A DNA stretch of 64,000 nt, taken from assembly GCF_031921685.1 (NCBI RefSeq), contig NZ_JAPDHU010000001.1:1364001-1428000 (forward strand), read 5' to 3'. Positions 18,234 through 26,585 of this stretch are shown piece after piece. The translations under genes and the position numbers were made by a program. The notes beneath the pieces are model-generated. The model was not told the origin of the DNA, ran no database searches, and saw only the letters and a program-made list of their open reading frames with translations. Source of the DNA: Terripilifer sp031921685. GTDB lineage: Bacteria; Pseudomonadota; Alphaproteobacteria; Rhizobiales; Beijerinckiaceae. Every line of letters begins with the position of its first letter. Within the stretch, counting starts at the first letter, position 1.

Positions 18234-19214
18234 ATGGCGGAAGCAAAAACAGGCCAAACCACCAAGGCGCCCGGCCGCGGCGGAGTGTACGACTCCATCA
18301 CCGACACCATCGGCAATACGCCGATCGTCCGCCTCAAGCGCATCGCCGAGGATGCCGGCGTGAAGGCCAATATCCTGGCCAAGCTCGAGTTCTTCAACCC
18401 GATCTCCAGCGTCAAGGACCGCATTGGCGTGGCCATGATCAACGCGCTTGAAGCGGCGGGCAAAATCCAGCCCGGCAAATCGACCCTGGTCGAGCCGACC
18501 TCGGGCAATACGGGTATCGCACTCGCCTTCGTTGCAGCGGCACGCGGCTATAAACTCATGCTGGTGATGCCGGAATCGATGTCGATCGAACGGCGCAAGA
18601 TGCTGGCGCTTCTGGGCGCCGAACTGGTGCTGACACCCGCCGCCCAGGGCATGAAGGGCGCCATTGCCAAGGCGAACGAGATCGTCGCGGCGACACCGGG
18701 CGCCATCATCCCGCAACAGTTCGAAAACCCCGCCAATCCAGAGATTCATCGCAAAACCACGGCGGAAGAGATCTGGAACGACACCAAGGGCGAGGTCGAT
18801 GTCATCATTTCCGGCGTCGGCACCGGCGGTACGATCACCGGCGTCGGCCAGGTGCTGAAGCCGCGCCGTCCGGGCCTCAAGATCGTCGCCGTGGAACCGG
18901 AGGATTCCCCGGTCCTGTCGGGCGGCCAGCCCGGCCCGCACAAGATCCAGGGCATTGGCGCTGGTTTCGTCCCCGCCATTCTGGATCGGACCGTCATCGA
19001 CGAAGTGGTGACCGTCGGCAATCAGACCGCTTTCGACACGTCCCGGAAGCTGGCCCGGCTAGAGGGCGTCCCGGTCGGTATTTCGGCGGGTGCCGCCGTG
19101 GCCGCGGCCCTGGAAATCGGCGCGCGGCCCGGCATGGAAGGTAAAAATATCGTTGCCATCCTGCCCGACTTCGCCGAACGCTATCTCTCGACCGCGCTCT
19201 TTGACGGACTCTGA
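18234..19214 (+). CDS. cysK: Cysteine synthase A (O-acetylserine sulfhydrylase)
   Basis: PLP enzyme of 326 residues making cysteine from O-acetylserine and sulfide. The Schiff-base lysine lies in PISSVKDRIG near 62, the substrate loop in TSGNTGIALA near 88-97, and the phosphate-binding loop in GVGTGGTITG near 195. A strong Shine-Dalgarno AAGGAGGG at 18221-18228 fixes the start. It has a 57-bp AT-rich leader after the Rrf2 regulator gene. CysK/CysM discrimination is by overall sequence; CysK is favoured. Confidence 0.96.
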   Translation: MAEAKTGQTTKAPGRGGVYDSITDTIGNTPIVRLKRIAEDAGVKANILAKLEFFNPISSVKDRIGVAMINALEAAGKIQPGKSTLVEPTSGNTGIALAFVAAARGYKLMLVMPESMSIERRKMLALLGAELVLTPAAQGMKGAIAKANEIVAATPGAIIPQQFENPANPEIHRKTTAEEIWNDTKGEVDVIISGVGTGGTITGVGQVLKPRRPGLKIVAVEPEDSPVLSGGQPGPHKIQGIGAGFVPAILDRTVIDEVVTVGNQTAFDTSRKLARLEGVPVGISAGAAVAAALEIGARPGMEGKNIVAILPDFAERYLSTALFDGL

Positions 19215-19231
19215 AACCAGAGTCTGAAACG

Positions 19232-19260
19232 TTGACGCGGCGGGCTATTACGCCTAAAAG
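19232..19260 (+). promoter_or_regulatory. Candidate promoter of rpsT
   Basis: TTGACG at 19232-19237 and TAAAAG at 19255-19260 are 17 bp apart between cysK and rpsT. The -10 is only a four-of-six match. Confidence 0.35.
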
Positions 19261-19306
19261 GACCCCCTCATGACGGGCCCTTGTCTGGCCAGTCGCTGAA
19301 ATTCTT

Positions 19307-19330
19307 GCCGGGCTGATGCCCGGCATTTTT
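19307..19330 (+). terminator. Terminator-like leader hairpin just upstream of rpsT
   Basis: GCCGGGC pairs with GCCCGGC around TGAT and is followed by ATTTTT, the form of an intrinsic terminator. It ends 13 bases before the rpsT ATG at 19343 and touches the GAGG ribosome site at 19332-19335. It could be the cysK terminator, an attenuator, or an S20 autoregulatory site. Confidence 0.5.
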
Positions 19331-19342
19331 CGAGGACAACAC

Positions 19343-19603
19343 ATGGCTAACACAACGTCGGCCCGCAAGGCTGTCAGAAAGATCGCGCGTCGCACCGCGG
19401 TCAACCGCTCGCGCCGCAGCGCGATGCGCACTTATGTTCGCAAGCTCGAAGAAGCTATCGCTTCGGGTGATGCCGCTGCTGCCAAGTCGGCTTTCGACAC
19501 GGCTGCACCGATGATCATGCGCGCGGCACAGAAGGGCATCCTGCACAAGAACACCGCGTCGCGGAAGGTTTCTCGTCTTGCTCATCGCGTGAAGGCTCTC
19601 TGA
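19343..19603 (+). CDS. rpsT: 30S ribosomal protein S20
   Basis: Primary 16S rRNA-binding protein of the small subunit. The 86-residue, very basic helical protein starts ANTTSARKAVRKIARRT after the methionine and ends SRLAHRVKAL, as in other S20 proteins. The ATG at 19343 follows GAGG with good spacing; an in-frame start at 19316 would lie upstream of the leader hairpin and is not conserved. It precedes dnaA, as in many alphaproteobacteria, and is followed by a textbook terminator. Confidence 0.98.
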   Translation: MANTTSARKAVRKIARRTAVNRSRRSAMRTYVRKLEEAIASGDAAAAKSAFDTAAPMIMRAAQKGILHKNTASRKVSRLAHRVKAL

Positions 19604-19640
19604 TTTTAGAGCGCAAACGCGTTGTCATTGAACTGAATCT

Positions 19641-19677
19641 AAAAGCCCGGATCGATCGATCCGGGCTTTTTGTTTTG
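19641..19677 (+). terminator. Rho-independent terminator of rpsT
   Basis: The 30 bases from 19641 form a perfect palindrome: AAAAGCCCGGATCG pairs with CGATCCGGGCTTTT around a central AT, followed by TGTTTTG. Because of the A-tract on the left it could act in both directions. Confidence 0.9.
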
Positions 19678-20382
19678 TGATTGTCACTTCGTCGTCACGC
19701 AGCATCCTTGCCGCGATTTTTACCGAGCAAATAATCCTTCAATGAATCAGCGTTTTGCAGGGCAAGCTTTCAACGCTGTACGCACAAGCCATGTTCAATC
19801 GTGACTCTGCGGTCGTTGCATCGCCTTCGATGTTTTTAGAGCGTCAATTGCGACGAAAATGCGTAAATTTCTTGTCGCGCGGAATCAGCCATTTATCCGC
19901 GTCAATGGAAAAGCCGCACACGCGTGAATATTTATTTCGAGTCGTTGTTGCGCTTTGTGTTGCGCGTTGTTCACAGCAGTGAATAAGTTGATCTGACGGC
20001 GCGGGCTTGCCGCACGAGAAAAATGTTCTCTCGCGGTAGCGTTTAAACATTTCAGCAAGAATGAACGAGGCAGGTGCGTGTCGTTGGAACGTGCAAGTGA
20101 TTGCTGTTGTCGACTGGGGACAAGCTCGATGACAGAGGCCAAGCAAGATGCAGAGCAACTGCAAACGGAGACGGGGACATGGCGGCGGATCTCAATTTCA
20201 TCATCGATTGTTTCGAAAAAATTGTTTTTTCCGCTTTGCCGAGTTCGCGCTCTGTCGGGCCTTGACATCGATCGCTGTTCATAGCTGATCAGGCTCAATT
20301 TCAGCACAGAAACCACTCATCATCTCCGTGCGTTGCCGTTTGGCCAAGCCAAACGACGGACGGTTATTCTTTGGACATTGCC
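19678..20382. other. dnaA upstream regulatory region (no gene seen)
   Basis: About 700 bp without a supportable gene, richer in A/T than its surroundings. Three GANTC sites (19744, 19802 and 19882), the target of the CcrM cell-cycle methylase, fall within about 140 bp. Two DnaA-box-like 9-mers occur: TTATCCGCG at 19893-19901 and TTGTTCACA at 19967-19975. A TTGACA at 20262-20267 could be a -35 element but has no clear -10. Short frames at 19755-19982 and 20078-20284 look non-coding. The region probably holds the dnaA promoter; a role in replication origin function is possible but unproven. Confidence 0.5.
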
Positions 20383-21906
20383 ATGACATTCAACTCGCAA
20401 CCCGCTTCAGACCATCACGACATGCGCCCGGCTTCGGCTGGCGCAGACGCAGCGCAGCGCAATGAAACGAATGTCGCTTGGGAACGGGTCTGTCAGCGTC
20501 TGCGCAGTGAAGTCGGCAAGGACGTCTACAGCTCGTGGTTCGCGCGTCTTGAATTCGAGCGCATGAACGGAACGACGGTGTTCTGTTCGGTTCCCACAAA
20601 GTTCCTCAAAAGCTGGATTCAATCGCATTATCTCGAGCGTCTGACGTTCGCGGTCGCCGCTGAATTCTCGGGCGCCACTCATGTGATCGTCGATGTACGT
20701 TCCAGCGCGCGTCGCCCCGTTCTCGTTGGTCAGCCGCAGAACGCCGTGAGCAGCGCGAGTGAATCGCAACACGAAACATCGCCCGTGCGCACGGGTGTCG
20801 CGCTCGCGCCGGCCGCGCGCAAAGCCGATGTCCTGCCGACCGACGCGGAGCCGAACGATGCGTTCGCCGGCGCGCCGCTCGACAAGCACTTCACCTTTGA
20901 TTCCTTCATCGTCGGTGGCCCGAACCAGCTTGCTCATGCGGCGGCGCTGAAAGTATCCCGCGGCACACGCGATGAACCGACGCAGTTCAATCCGCTTTAC
21001 ATCTTTTCCTCGGTCGGCCTCGGCAAGACGCATCTGTTGCAGGCGATTGCCCATGCGGCCGCCGCCAACGGGCAGAAGGTCATCTATCTGACCGCCGAAC
21101 GCTTCATGTATAGCTTCGTCGCGGCGCTGCGCACGCAGACGGCGATCCAGTTCAAGGAGAAGCTGCGCGGCATCGACACGCTCGTGATCGACGACGTGCA
21201 ATTCCTGCGCGGCAAATCGATCCCGCAGGAGTTCTGCCACACGCTGAACGCACTGATCGATGCGCGCCGCCAAGTGGTGATCGCTGCCGATCGGCCGCCG
21301 TCCGATCTCGAAAACATCGACGAGCGCACCCGTTCGCGTCTCTCGGGCGGTCTGTGCGTGCAGATGCGCCCGTTCGACGAAAGCCTGCGTCTCAAAATGG
21401 TGGAATCGCTCGTCGCGACCGCGAAGTCGGCCCATCCGGCTTTCAACGTGCCGGAAAGCGTCTTCAAATATGTCGCCAATGCCATTCAGACCAATGGCCG
21501 CGATCTCGACGGCGCGATCAATCGCCTGATCGCCCATTCGACCTTGGCCGGCGCGCCGCTGACGGTGGAAATGGCCGAAAGCGCCATTCGCGATCTGGTG
21601 CGCACCAGCGAACCGAAGCGCGTGCGCATTGAAGATATTCAGAAGCTCGTTGCCAGCCACTATAACGTATCAAAATCCGATATCTTGTCGTCGCGCCGCA
21701 CGGCGACCGTGGTGCGGCCGCGCCAGATCGCCATGTATCTGGCCAAGGTTCTCACGCTGCGCTCGCTGCCGGAAATCGGTCGCCGCTTCGGCGGACGCGA
21801 TCACACCACCGTGCTGCATGCGGTGCGCAAGATCGAAGCTTTGTCGAAGACCGACAATCCGCTGTCGGAAGAGCTGGAACTGCTCAAGCGCATGCTGACC
21901 GAGTAA
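20383..21906 (+). CDS. dnaA: Chromosomal replication initiator protein DnaA
   Basis: AAA+ ATPase of about 507 residues that binds DnaA boxes and opens the replication origin. Domain I starts at WERVCQRLRSEVG; domain II is a variable linker near 110-165; domain III has Walker A SSVGLGKTHLL and Walker B LVIDDVQFL. Domain IV ends with the DnaA-box-reading helix GRRFGGRDHTTVLHAVRKI. The ATG at 20383 is chosen; a TTG at 20371 would add four residues. No strong Shine-Dalgarno is seen. It is separated from rpsT by a long regulatory gap and not adjacent to dnaN. Confidence 0.97.
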   Translation: MTFNSQPASDHHDMRPASAGADAAQRNETNVAWERVCQRLRSEVGKDVYSSWFARLEFERMNGTTVFCSVPTKFLKSWIQSHYLERLTFAVAAEFSGATHVIVDVRSSARRPVLVGQPQNAVSSASESQHETSPVRTGVALAPAARKADVLPTDAEPNDAFAGAPLDKHFTFDSFIVGGPNQLAHAAALKVSRGTRDEPTQFNPLYIFSSVGLGKTHLLQAIAHAAAANGQKVIYLTAERFMYSFVAALRTQTAIQFKEKLRGIDTLVIDDVQFLRGKSIPQEFCHTLNALIDARRQVVIAADRPPSDLENIDERTRSRLSGGLCVQMRPFDESLRLKMVESLVATAKSAHPAFNVPESVFKYVANAIQTNGRDLDGAINRLIAHSTLAGAPLTVEMAESAIRDLVRTSEPKRVRIEDIQKLVASHYNVSKSDILSSRRTATVVRPRQIAMYLAKVLTLRSLPEIGRRFGGRDHTTVLHAVRKIEALSKTDNPLSEELELLKRMLTE

Positions 21907-21936
21907 AGGTTTCGCGCTTTCCTATAACGATGTCGA

Positions 21937-21970
21937 ATGTCATCCCGGACGCAGCATGCGATCCGGGATG
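21937..21970. repeat. Dispersed BIME-like element, copy 3a (single left arm)
   Basis: TGTCATCCCGGAC, tip GCA/TGC, then GATCCGGGATGA: a lone left-type arm downstream of dnaA. The expected right arm is replaced by the separate hairpin at 22051. Confidence 0.7.
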
Positions 21971-22050
21971 AATGTTTTGGGCGCAGCCGGTGGTGACGAC
22001 CAAAGATGTGACAGCAGGCAGCTGACTGATTGAAGCCCGAAAAGCCTCGA

Positions 22051-22102
22051 CCTCAGTGTCATCCCGGGCGCGCTAAAAGCGCGACCCGGGATGACACTGA
22101 GG
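22051..22102. repeat. BIME-derived near-perfect hairpin, copy 3b
   Basis: CCTCAGTGTCATCCCGGG and CCCGGGATGACACTGAGG pair over 18 bp, extended by CGCGC/GCGCG, around a short A-rich loop. It belongs to the same family but has become one long symmetrical hairpin. It sits at the end of the convergent dnaA/potF-like gap and could act as a two-way terminator. Confidence 0.8.
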
Positions 22103-22110
22103 CTCTACAC

Positions 22111-23196
22111 TCACCGCGCCGTCTTGATCCGCGTCCATTCGCGCGTCACGTAACGCTGCAAGGTCTGATCATAAGGCGTGACGGTGAAGAGGCGGCGCAT
22201 GGTCGTCTCGTCGGGATAGATCGACTTGTTGTCGGCGATGTCAGGCGCGAGCAAAGCCTTGGCCTTCAAAACACCGCTGGCGAAATTGGTCACCGTGCTG
22301 TTGCGGGCGGCGACTTCAGGCCGTAGCAGGAAGTTGATGAAGGCATAGGCCTCATCGACATGTTCGGCATCCTTGGGGATGGCGAGATTGTCCATCGACA
22401 TGAGCGTGCCCTCCTTAGGGATCACATAGTCGATGACGACGCCATTGCCGGCCTCGCGCGCCCGGTTGCGTGCCTGGAAACTGTCGCCGGCCCACCCCAC
22501 CGCCATGCAGATATCGCCGTTGGCGAGTGCATTGATATATTCGGACGAGTGGAATTTGCGGACATAGGGTTTGACCTGCATGACCAGATCGGCCGCCCGC
22601 TTGATCTCGTTCTGATTGCGCGTTTCCGGATTGAGACCGAGGTAGCGCAGCGCCACCGCCAGAATGTCCTCGGGACTGTCGAGCATATAGACGCCGCAAT
22701 CGGCGACTTTCTTGAGGTTCTCGGGCTTGAAGACGATGTCCCAGGAGTCGATCGCCCGCTCGCCAAGGCGCGCCTTCACCTTGTCCACGTTGAAGGCGAT
22801 GCCGGTGGTGAACCACATATAATTGACGGAATATTCGTTGCCGGGATCATAGGCCGACAGCCGCGTGGCGATCTCCGGCCAGATCTCCGACAGGTTGGGC
22901 AGTTTCGCGCGGTCGAGCTTTTGATAGATGCCCGCCTTGATCTGCCGTTGCAGGAACGTGCCCGACGGCACCACCACGTCATAACCACTCTTGCCGGCGA
23001 GCAGACGCGTTTCCAGGGTCTCGTTGGAATCATAGGTGTCGTAGACGACCTTGATGCCGGTCTGCTTGGTAAATTCGTCGAGAAGTTTTTGGTCGATATA
23101 GTCGGACCAGTTGAAGACGTTCACCACTTTGGTCTGAGCCAGAGCGGGCGCGGCGAGAGCCAGCAGCGCGACGAAAGAGGTGACGAGTTTCCGCAT
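22111..23196 (-). CDS. Polyamine (putrescine/spermidine) ABC transporter substrate-binding protein
   Basis: A periplasmic binding protein of 361 residues, PotF/PotD family. A Sec signal peptide (MRKLVTSFVALLALAAPALAQ) is followed by the family start VVNVFNWSDYIDQ, then VVYDTYDSNETLETRL, GYDVVVPSG and AVGWAGDSFQARNRA. PotF-type proteins bind putrescine or spermidine. No permease or ATPase genes (potG, potH, potI) are adjacent; the upstream neighbour, 15 bp away on the same strand, is an aminotransferase, so the pair may link polyamine uptake to transamination. Symbol withheld because ligand is unproven. Confidence 0.9.
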   Translation of the reverse strand: MRKLVTSFVALLALAAPALAQTKVVNVFNWSDYIDQKLLDEFTKQTGIKVVYDTYDSNETLETRLLAGKSGYDVVVPSGTFLQRQIKAGIYQKLDRAKLPNLSEIWPEIATRLSAYDPGNEYSVNYMWFTTGIAFNVDKVKARLGERAIDSWDIVFKPENLKKVADCGVYMLDSPEDILAVALRYLGLNPETRNQNEIKRAADLVMQVKPYVRKFHSSEYINALANGDICMAVGWAGDSFQARNRAREAGNGVVIDYVIPKEGTLMSMDNLAIPKDAEHVDEAYAFINFLLRPEVAARNSTVTNFASGVLKAKALLAPDIADNKSIYPDETTMRRLFTVTPYDQTLQRYVTREWTRIKTAR

Positions 23197-23211
23197 TCTT
23201 ATTTCCTTTTC

Positions 23212-24378
23212 TTATTTTCCCGACAGTCCGAAGGCGGGGGCGGCCTTATGGAGGCGTTCGAGGGCGCGATCCTGCGTCTCGTCCTTCTTGGCGAAGCAGA
23301 ATCGCACCGCATTGCGATAGATATTTTCCGCATAGAAAGCCGACACCGGTATGGTCGCCACGCCGAATTCGCGCACCAGTTTCTGCGCGAAGGTCACATC
23401 GTCGGAAATGGCGAGTTCACCGATATCGATGGTCACGAAATAGGTGCCCTGGCTTGGGATCACCGTGAAGCCGACCTCCTTAAGGCCGGCGGTGAAGCGA
23501 TCGCGGCTCGCCTGGAACGTCTGGCGCATGGTGGAGAAATAGACGTCATCCTTCATCAGCCCATGCGCCACGCCGATCTGCAGGTTCGGCGGCGTGGTGA
23601 AGGTGATGAATTGATGCGCCTTGGACAGGCCTTTCATAACGGCGGGCGCCGCCACGACGAGGCCGACCTTCCAGCCGGTGAGCGAAAAAATCTTGCCGGC
23701 CGAGCCGATCTTGACCGTGCGCTCACGCATGCCGGGCAGACTCATCAGCGGGATGTGCTTGCGGCCGTCGAAGACGAGATGTTCCCAGACCTCGTCGCAG
23801 ATGGCGATGACATCGTGTTTGACGCAGAACTCCGCCAATAGTTCGAGCTGTTCGCGTTCATAGACGACGCCGCAGGGATTGTGCGGATTGTTGAAGACGA
23901 CCGCCTTGGTCTTGGAGCCGAAGGCGCGCTCCAGATCCTCGCGCGCCATGGTCCAGGCGGGCGGGCGCAGATTGACGAATTTCGGCACGCCACCGGCGCG
24001 CTGCACCAATGGCAGATAGGCATCATACATCGGCTGGAACAGCACGACCTCGTCGCCCGGCTCGATCACCGCCATCAGCGCGCCGGCCAGGGCTTCGGTG
24101 GCGCCCGAGGTCACCATGACCTCGGTCATCGGATCGAGGTCCAAGCCCTGAAAACGGCCATAGTGCGTCGCGATGGCCTGGCGCAGCTCCGGCAGGCCCA
24201 TCATCGGCGGATATTGGTTGTAGCCGTTCAGCACCGCATCGGCGGCGGCGCGGCGCACATCCTCGGGGCCCGGATCGTCCGGGAAGCCCTGGCCGAGATT
24301 GATGGCATTGAGATCGCGGGCGAGGCCGGACATGACGTCGAAAATGGTGGTCGGCAGATCAGCGAGAATGGGATTCAT
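23212..24378 (-). CDS. Class I/II pyridoxal-phosphate aminotransferase
   Basis: A 388-residue fold-type I aminotransferase. It shows INLGQGFPDDPGP near 26-38, NQYPPMMGLPELRQA, the NNPHNPCG motif near 163-170, CDEVWEHLVFDG and the PLP-lysine region SAGKIFSLTGWKVG near 230-243. The pattern is closest to the AAT_I group that includes methionine and kynurenine aminotransferases. It is upstream of and probably co-transcribed with the PotF-like gene, and divergent from cobU. The amino donor cannot be assigned. Confidence 0.9.
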   Translation of the reverse strand: MNPILADLPTTIFDVMSGLARDLNAINLGQGFPDDPGPEDVRRAAADAVLNGYNQYPPMMGLPELRQAIATHYGRFQGLDLDPMTEVMVTSGATEALAGALMAVIEPGDEVVLFQPMYDAYLPLVQRAGGVPKFVNLRPPAWTMAREDLERAFGSKTKAVVFNNPHNPCGVVYEREQLELLAEFCVKHDVIAICDEVWEHLVFDGRKHIPLMSLPGMRERTVKIGSAGKIFSLTGWKVGLVVAAPAVMKGLSKAHQFITFTTPPNLQIGVAHGLMKDDVYFSTMRQTFQASRDRFTAGLKEVGFTVIPSQGTYFVTIDIGELAISDDVTFAQKLVREFGVATIPVSAFYAENIYRNAVRFCFAKKDETQDRALERLHKAAPAFGLSGK

Positions 24379-24455
24379 TGCGGGTTCTAAGGCAGCCCTG
24401 GACGATGTGACGAATTGCTAGCATAGGGACCGCCACGGAAAAGGAAACGGAGCGG

Positions 24456-24971
24456 ATGGCGGCTGAAACAACCCTGATTCTCGGTGGCGCCCGCTCCGGC
24501 AAGAGCCGTTTTGCGCAGCAATTGGCCGAAAGCACTGGCCTGCGGAAGCGGATCATCGTCACCGCTACGGCCGACGATGCCGAAATGACCGAGCGGATCG
24601 CCCATCACCGGGCCGAACGCGGCGCGGACTGGACGACCATCGAGGCGCCGCTGGCGCTGCCCGAGGCGATCGCGGCGGCGGCCGGCAGCGATGTGACTGT
24701 CGTCGTCGACTGCCTGACGCTCTGGCTCGCCAATGTGATGCTGGCCGGCCAGGACGTTGACGCCCGGAGCCAGGAGCTGGCTGCCGCCATTACCGCCTGC
24801 CCCCATCCCCTCATCCTGGTCAGCAACGAGGTCGGCTTCGGCGTCGTGCCGGAGAACGCGCTCGGCCGCGCCTTCCGCGATGCCCAGGGGCGGCTCAACC
24901 AGGCGATAGCCGCCACCGCAGCCAAGGTGGTGCTGGTGGTAGCGGGGCTGCCGCTGTGGATCAAGGGATAG
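24456..24971 (+). CDS. cobU: Adenosylcobinamide kinase / adenosylcobinamide-phosphate guanylyltransferase
   Basis: Bifunctional 171-residue enzyme of the nucleotide-loop assembly branch of cobalamin synthesis or salvage: it phosphorylates adenosylcobinamide and then transfers GMP. The P-loop GGARSGKSRFAQ is near 9-20; HRAERGADWTTIEAP carries the guanylylated histidine region; VDCLTLWLANVM and VSNEVGFGVVPENALGR are diagnostic. It opens the B12 block but is separated from btuBCD by a cupin and a btuF-like gene on the other strand. Other cob genes are not in the window. Confidence 0.96.
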   Translation: MAAETTLILGGARSGKSRFAQQLAESTGLRKRIIVTATADDAEMTERIAHHRAERGADWTTIEAPLALPEAIAAAAGSDVTVVVDCLTLWLANVMLAGQDVDARSQELAAAITACPHPLILVSNEVGFGVVPENALGRAFRDAQGRLNQAIAATAAKVVLVVAGLPLWIKG

Positions 24972-24974
24972 GGC

Positions 24975-25009
24975 TGCCCCTGGCTCCGGATCACGCTGCG
25001 CGTGTTTGT
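24975..25009. repeat. Dispersed BIME-like element, copy 4 (degraded right arm)
   Basis: GCCCCTGGCTCCGGATCACGCTGCGCGTG keeps the right-arm start and the CACGC/GCGTG tip, then diverges before the GTCCGGGATGACAC end. It lies in the convergent gap between cobU and the cupin gene. Confidence 0.55.
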
Positions 25010-25032
25010 GCAGGTAAAGCCCCGTCTTCCGC

Positions 25033-25518
25033 CTATTTCTTCTCCGCAGCGGAATAGAGTTCGCCCGTTCCCGGTACGAAGCGTTGCGCGGAGACGTCCG
25101 TGCGACCGCCGTCCTTGGCGTGTGGCGCATAGGCGGCGACTTGCAGAAGCTCGAGTTCTTCGTCGCCGGCGCTTTCAAACCAGTAGCGCGAAAAGCGCGG
25201 CGTCACCGTGCCTTCGTTCGGGCCGAATTCGCCGATCAGCACGTCATTGGGTCCGTAGAAGCGGACGCGGCCCTTGATCACCATCCAGAACGTATCGACC
25301 CTTGAATGATAGTGAAGGTTGTTTTCGCCGCCGCCCTTTTTGACGATTTGCACGACGGCCTTGAACAGATCGGTCCGGTGCAGCGCGACGAAGCCCTTTC
25401 CCGCACTGACGCCTTCCGGCTTCTGGTAGCGGAAGTTGCCATATCTTTTCTCGGCTTCCAGGTGCCGCGCTTCCAATTCCTCGGCGGGGATTTGCGCGGT
25501 GACGGTCTCAGCAGCCAT
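25033..25518 (-). CDS. Cupin-domain protein of unknown substrate
   Basis: A 161-residue cytoplasmic protein with a single small-barrel cupin domain. The first metal motif is visible as NNLHYHSRVDTFWMVIKGRVRFYG near 72-95, with histidines and glutamate-like positions, and the second as TVTPRFSRYWFESAG. The start is the ATG at 25518 preceded by GGGAGA. Cupins bind small carbohydrates, acids or metals, and the B12 context gives no clear hint. It is transcribed away from the btuF-like gene's end and toward cobU. Confidence 0.8.
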   Translation of the reverse strand: MAAETVTAQIPAEELEARHLEAEKRYGNFRYQKPEGVSAGKGFVALHRTDLFKAVVQIVKKGGGENNLHYHSRVDTFWMVIKGRVRFYGPNDVLIGEFGPNEGTVTPRFSRYWFESAGDEELELLQVAAYAPHAKDGGRTDVSAQRFVPGTGELYSAAEKK

Positions 25519-25679
25519 GTTTCTCTCCCATGTGCGAGATCGGCCGGCGGGATCCATGTCGCGCTGGAGTTTTTCTGTACCGACCGGCGATCGGCAAACA
25601 GTCTAGCTCAAACGGCTGTTTCCGCCATGGCGCAATCGGCGACATGAGTGTCGAAATAGCTGGAACCTTTGACGCGGCT

Positions 25680-26555
25680 TCACCGCACCTTGGCAGTGAT
25701 TTCCTGGGCCAATCTCGCCGCCAGGGCGGGGATGGCAGGACCGGGGCATATGGTGAGCAGGTCGGGCACGACCAGGCGCCGGGCAGGCGGGTAAAGCCGG
25801 CGCAGGGCCGGATGTTCGAGCAAAGCCTCGCCCTGGTCTTCCGGACGGTCGGGGCTTTCGGCCACCATCAGATAATCGGGCCTGGCCGCGACCACGCGTT
25901 CCAGATCGACGAAGCCGTTGGCTCTGAGGCCGACATCGCCGGCGGCATTGCGCAGGCCAGCCTTGACGGCGAGATCGCCGGCAAGCCCGGCATGCAGGAC
26001 ATAGCCGCGCCGGTGCAGGATGAGGAAGCTGCGCTGCGGCACCTTGCCGGCCAGGGCCGCCAGTGCGCCGGTGCTTGCATCGATGGTGGCGATCAAGGCG
26101 GCGCCCCGTTCGGCATGGCCGAAGCGAGCAGCCAAGCTGGTGATCTCCCGCCGGGTCTCGTCGAGACTGACCCAGGAATCGACCATGGCGAAGGGCCGCT
26201 CCTTGGTGGTGAGGAAATCGCGCGTCAGCCGATTGTCGTAACGGCCGAGCACGACGAGATCGGCGGAGAGGCGAATCAATTCCTCGGCGGCGCCGGTATT
26301 CTGCGGCACACCCGTGGCCTCACGGGCGAGAAAGGAGATATTCGCGTCCCTGGCAAAGGGACTGAGCGAGACGATCTGAGCCCGATCGGCCAGCGCCAGC
26401 ACGAGCTGATCGGCGCAGAGATTGGCCGAGACAATCGAGGGATGTTCTTCAGATTGTTGTGCGGACTGTTGTCCGTGCGCCACGCCCGACGTGACCAGCA
26501 TGGCTGCCAGCAGCGCTGCTCGTCGTCCAAACCTGCCGACCTTGCCACCTTGCAT
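25680..26555 (-). CDS. btuF: ABC transporter substrate-binding protein, BtuF-like (cobalamin)
   Basis: A 291-residue periplasmic binding protein of the TroA/BtuF fold. A signal peptide (AALLAAMLVTSGVAHGQ) precedes SANLCADQLVLALADRAQIVSLSP, the family start, then VLGRYDNRLT and a C-terminal GPAIPALAARLAQEI. I start at the ATG at 26555; the frame stays open to 26912 but that part overlaps the riboswitch. It is divergent from btuB-btuC-btuD, which supply receptor, permease and ATPase, so this is the natural fourth part of the B12 importer. It lies outside the riboswitch transcript. Confidence 0.82.
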   Translation of the reverse strand: MQGGKVGRFGRRAALLAAMLVTSGVAHGQQSAQQSEEHPSIVSANLCADQLVLALADRAQIVSLSPFARDANISFLAREATGVPQNTGAAEELIRLSADLVVLGRYDNRLTRDFLTTKERPFAMVDSWVSLDETRREITSLAARFGHAERGAALIATIDASTGALAALAGKVPQRSFLILHRRGYVLHAGLAGDLAVKAGLRNAAGDVGLRANGFVDLERVVAARPDYLMVAESPDRPEDQGEALLEHPALRRLYPPARRLVVPDLLTICPGPAIPALAARLAQEITAKVR

Positions 26556-26585
26556 TCGCAAAAACGCCTCTATAGGGTCACAATC

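Noticed and set aside
17733..18941. 402-codon frame antisense to Rrf2 and cysK
   Set aside because: It crosses two genes and the cysK leader; coding evidence lies on the other strand.
19755..20284. Short open frames upstream of dnaA
   Set aside because: Composition differs from genes here, no ribosome sites, and they overlap candidate regulatory motifs.
19678..20382. Confident call of oriC upstream of dnaA
   Set aside because: Only two imperfect DnaA boxes are seen; in many alphaproteobacteria oriC lies near hemE instead.
20407..21660. 417-codon open frame antisense to dnaA
   Set aside because: Shadow of dnaA; rich in arginine/alanine without motifs.
22360..23841. 493-codon plus-strand frame over the PotF-like and aminotransferase genes
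   Set aside because: It is antisense to two well-identified genes and spans their boundary.
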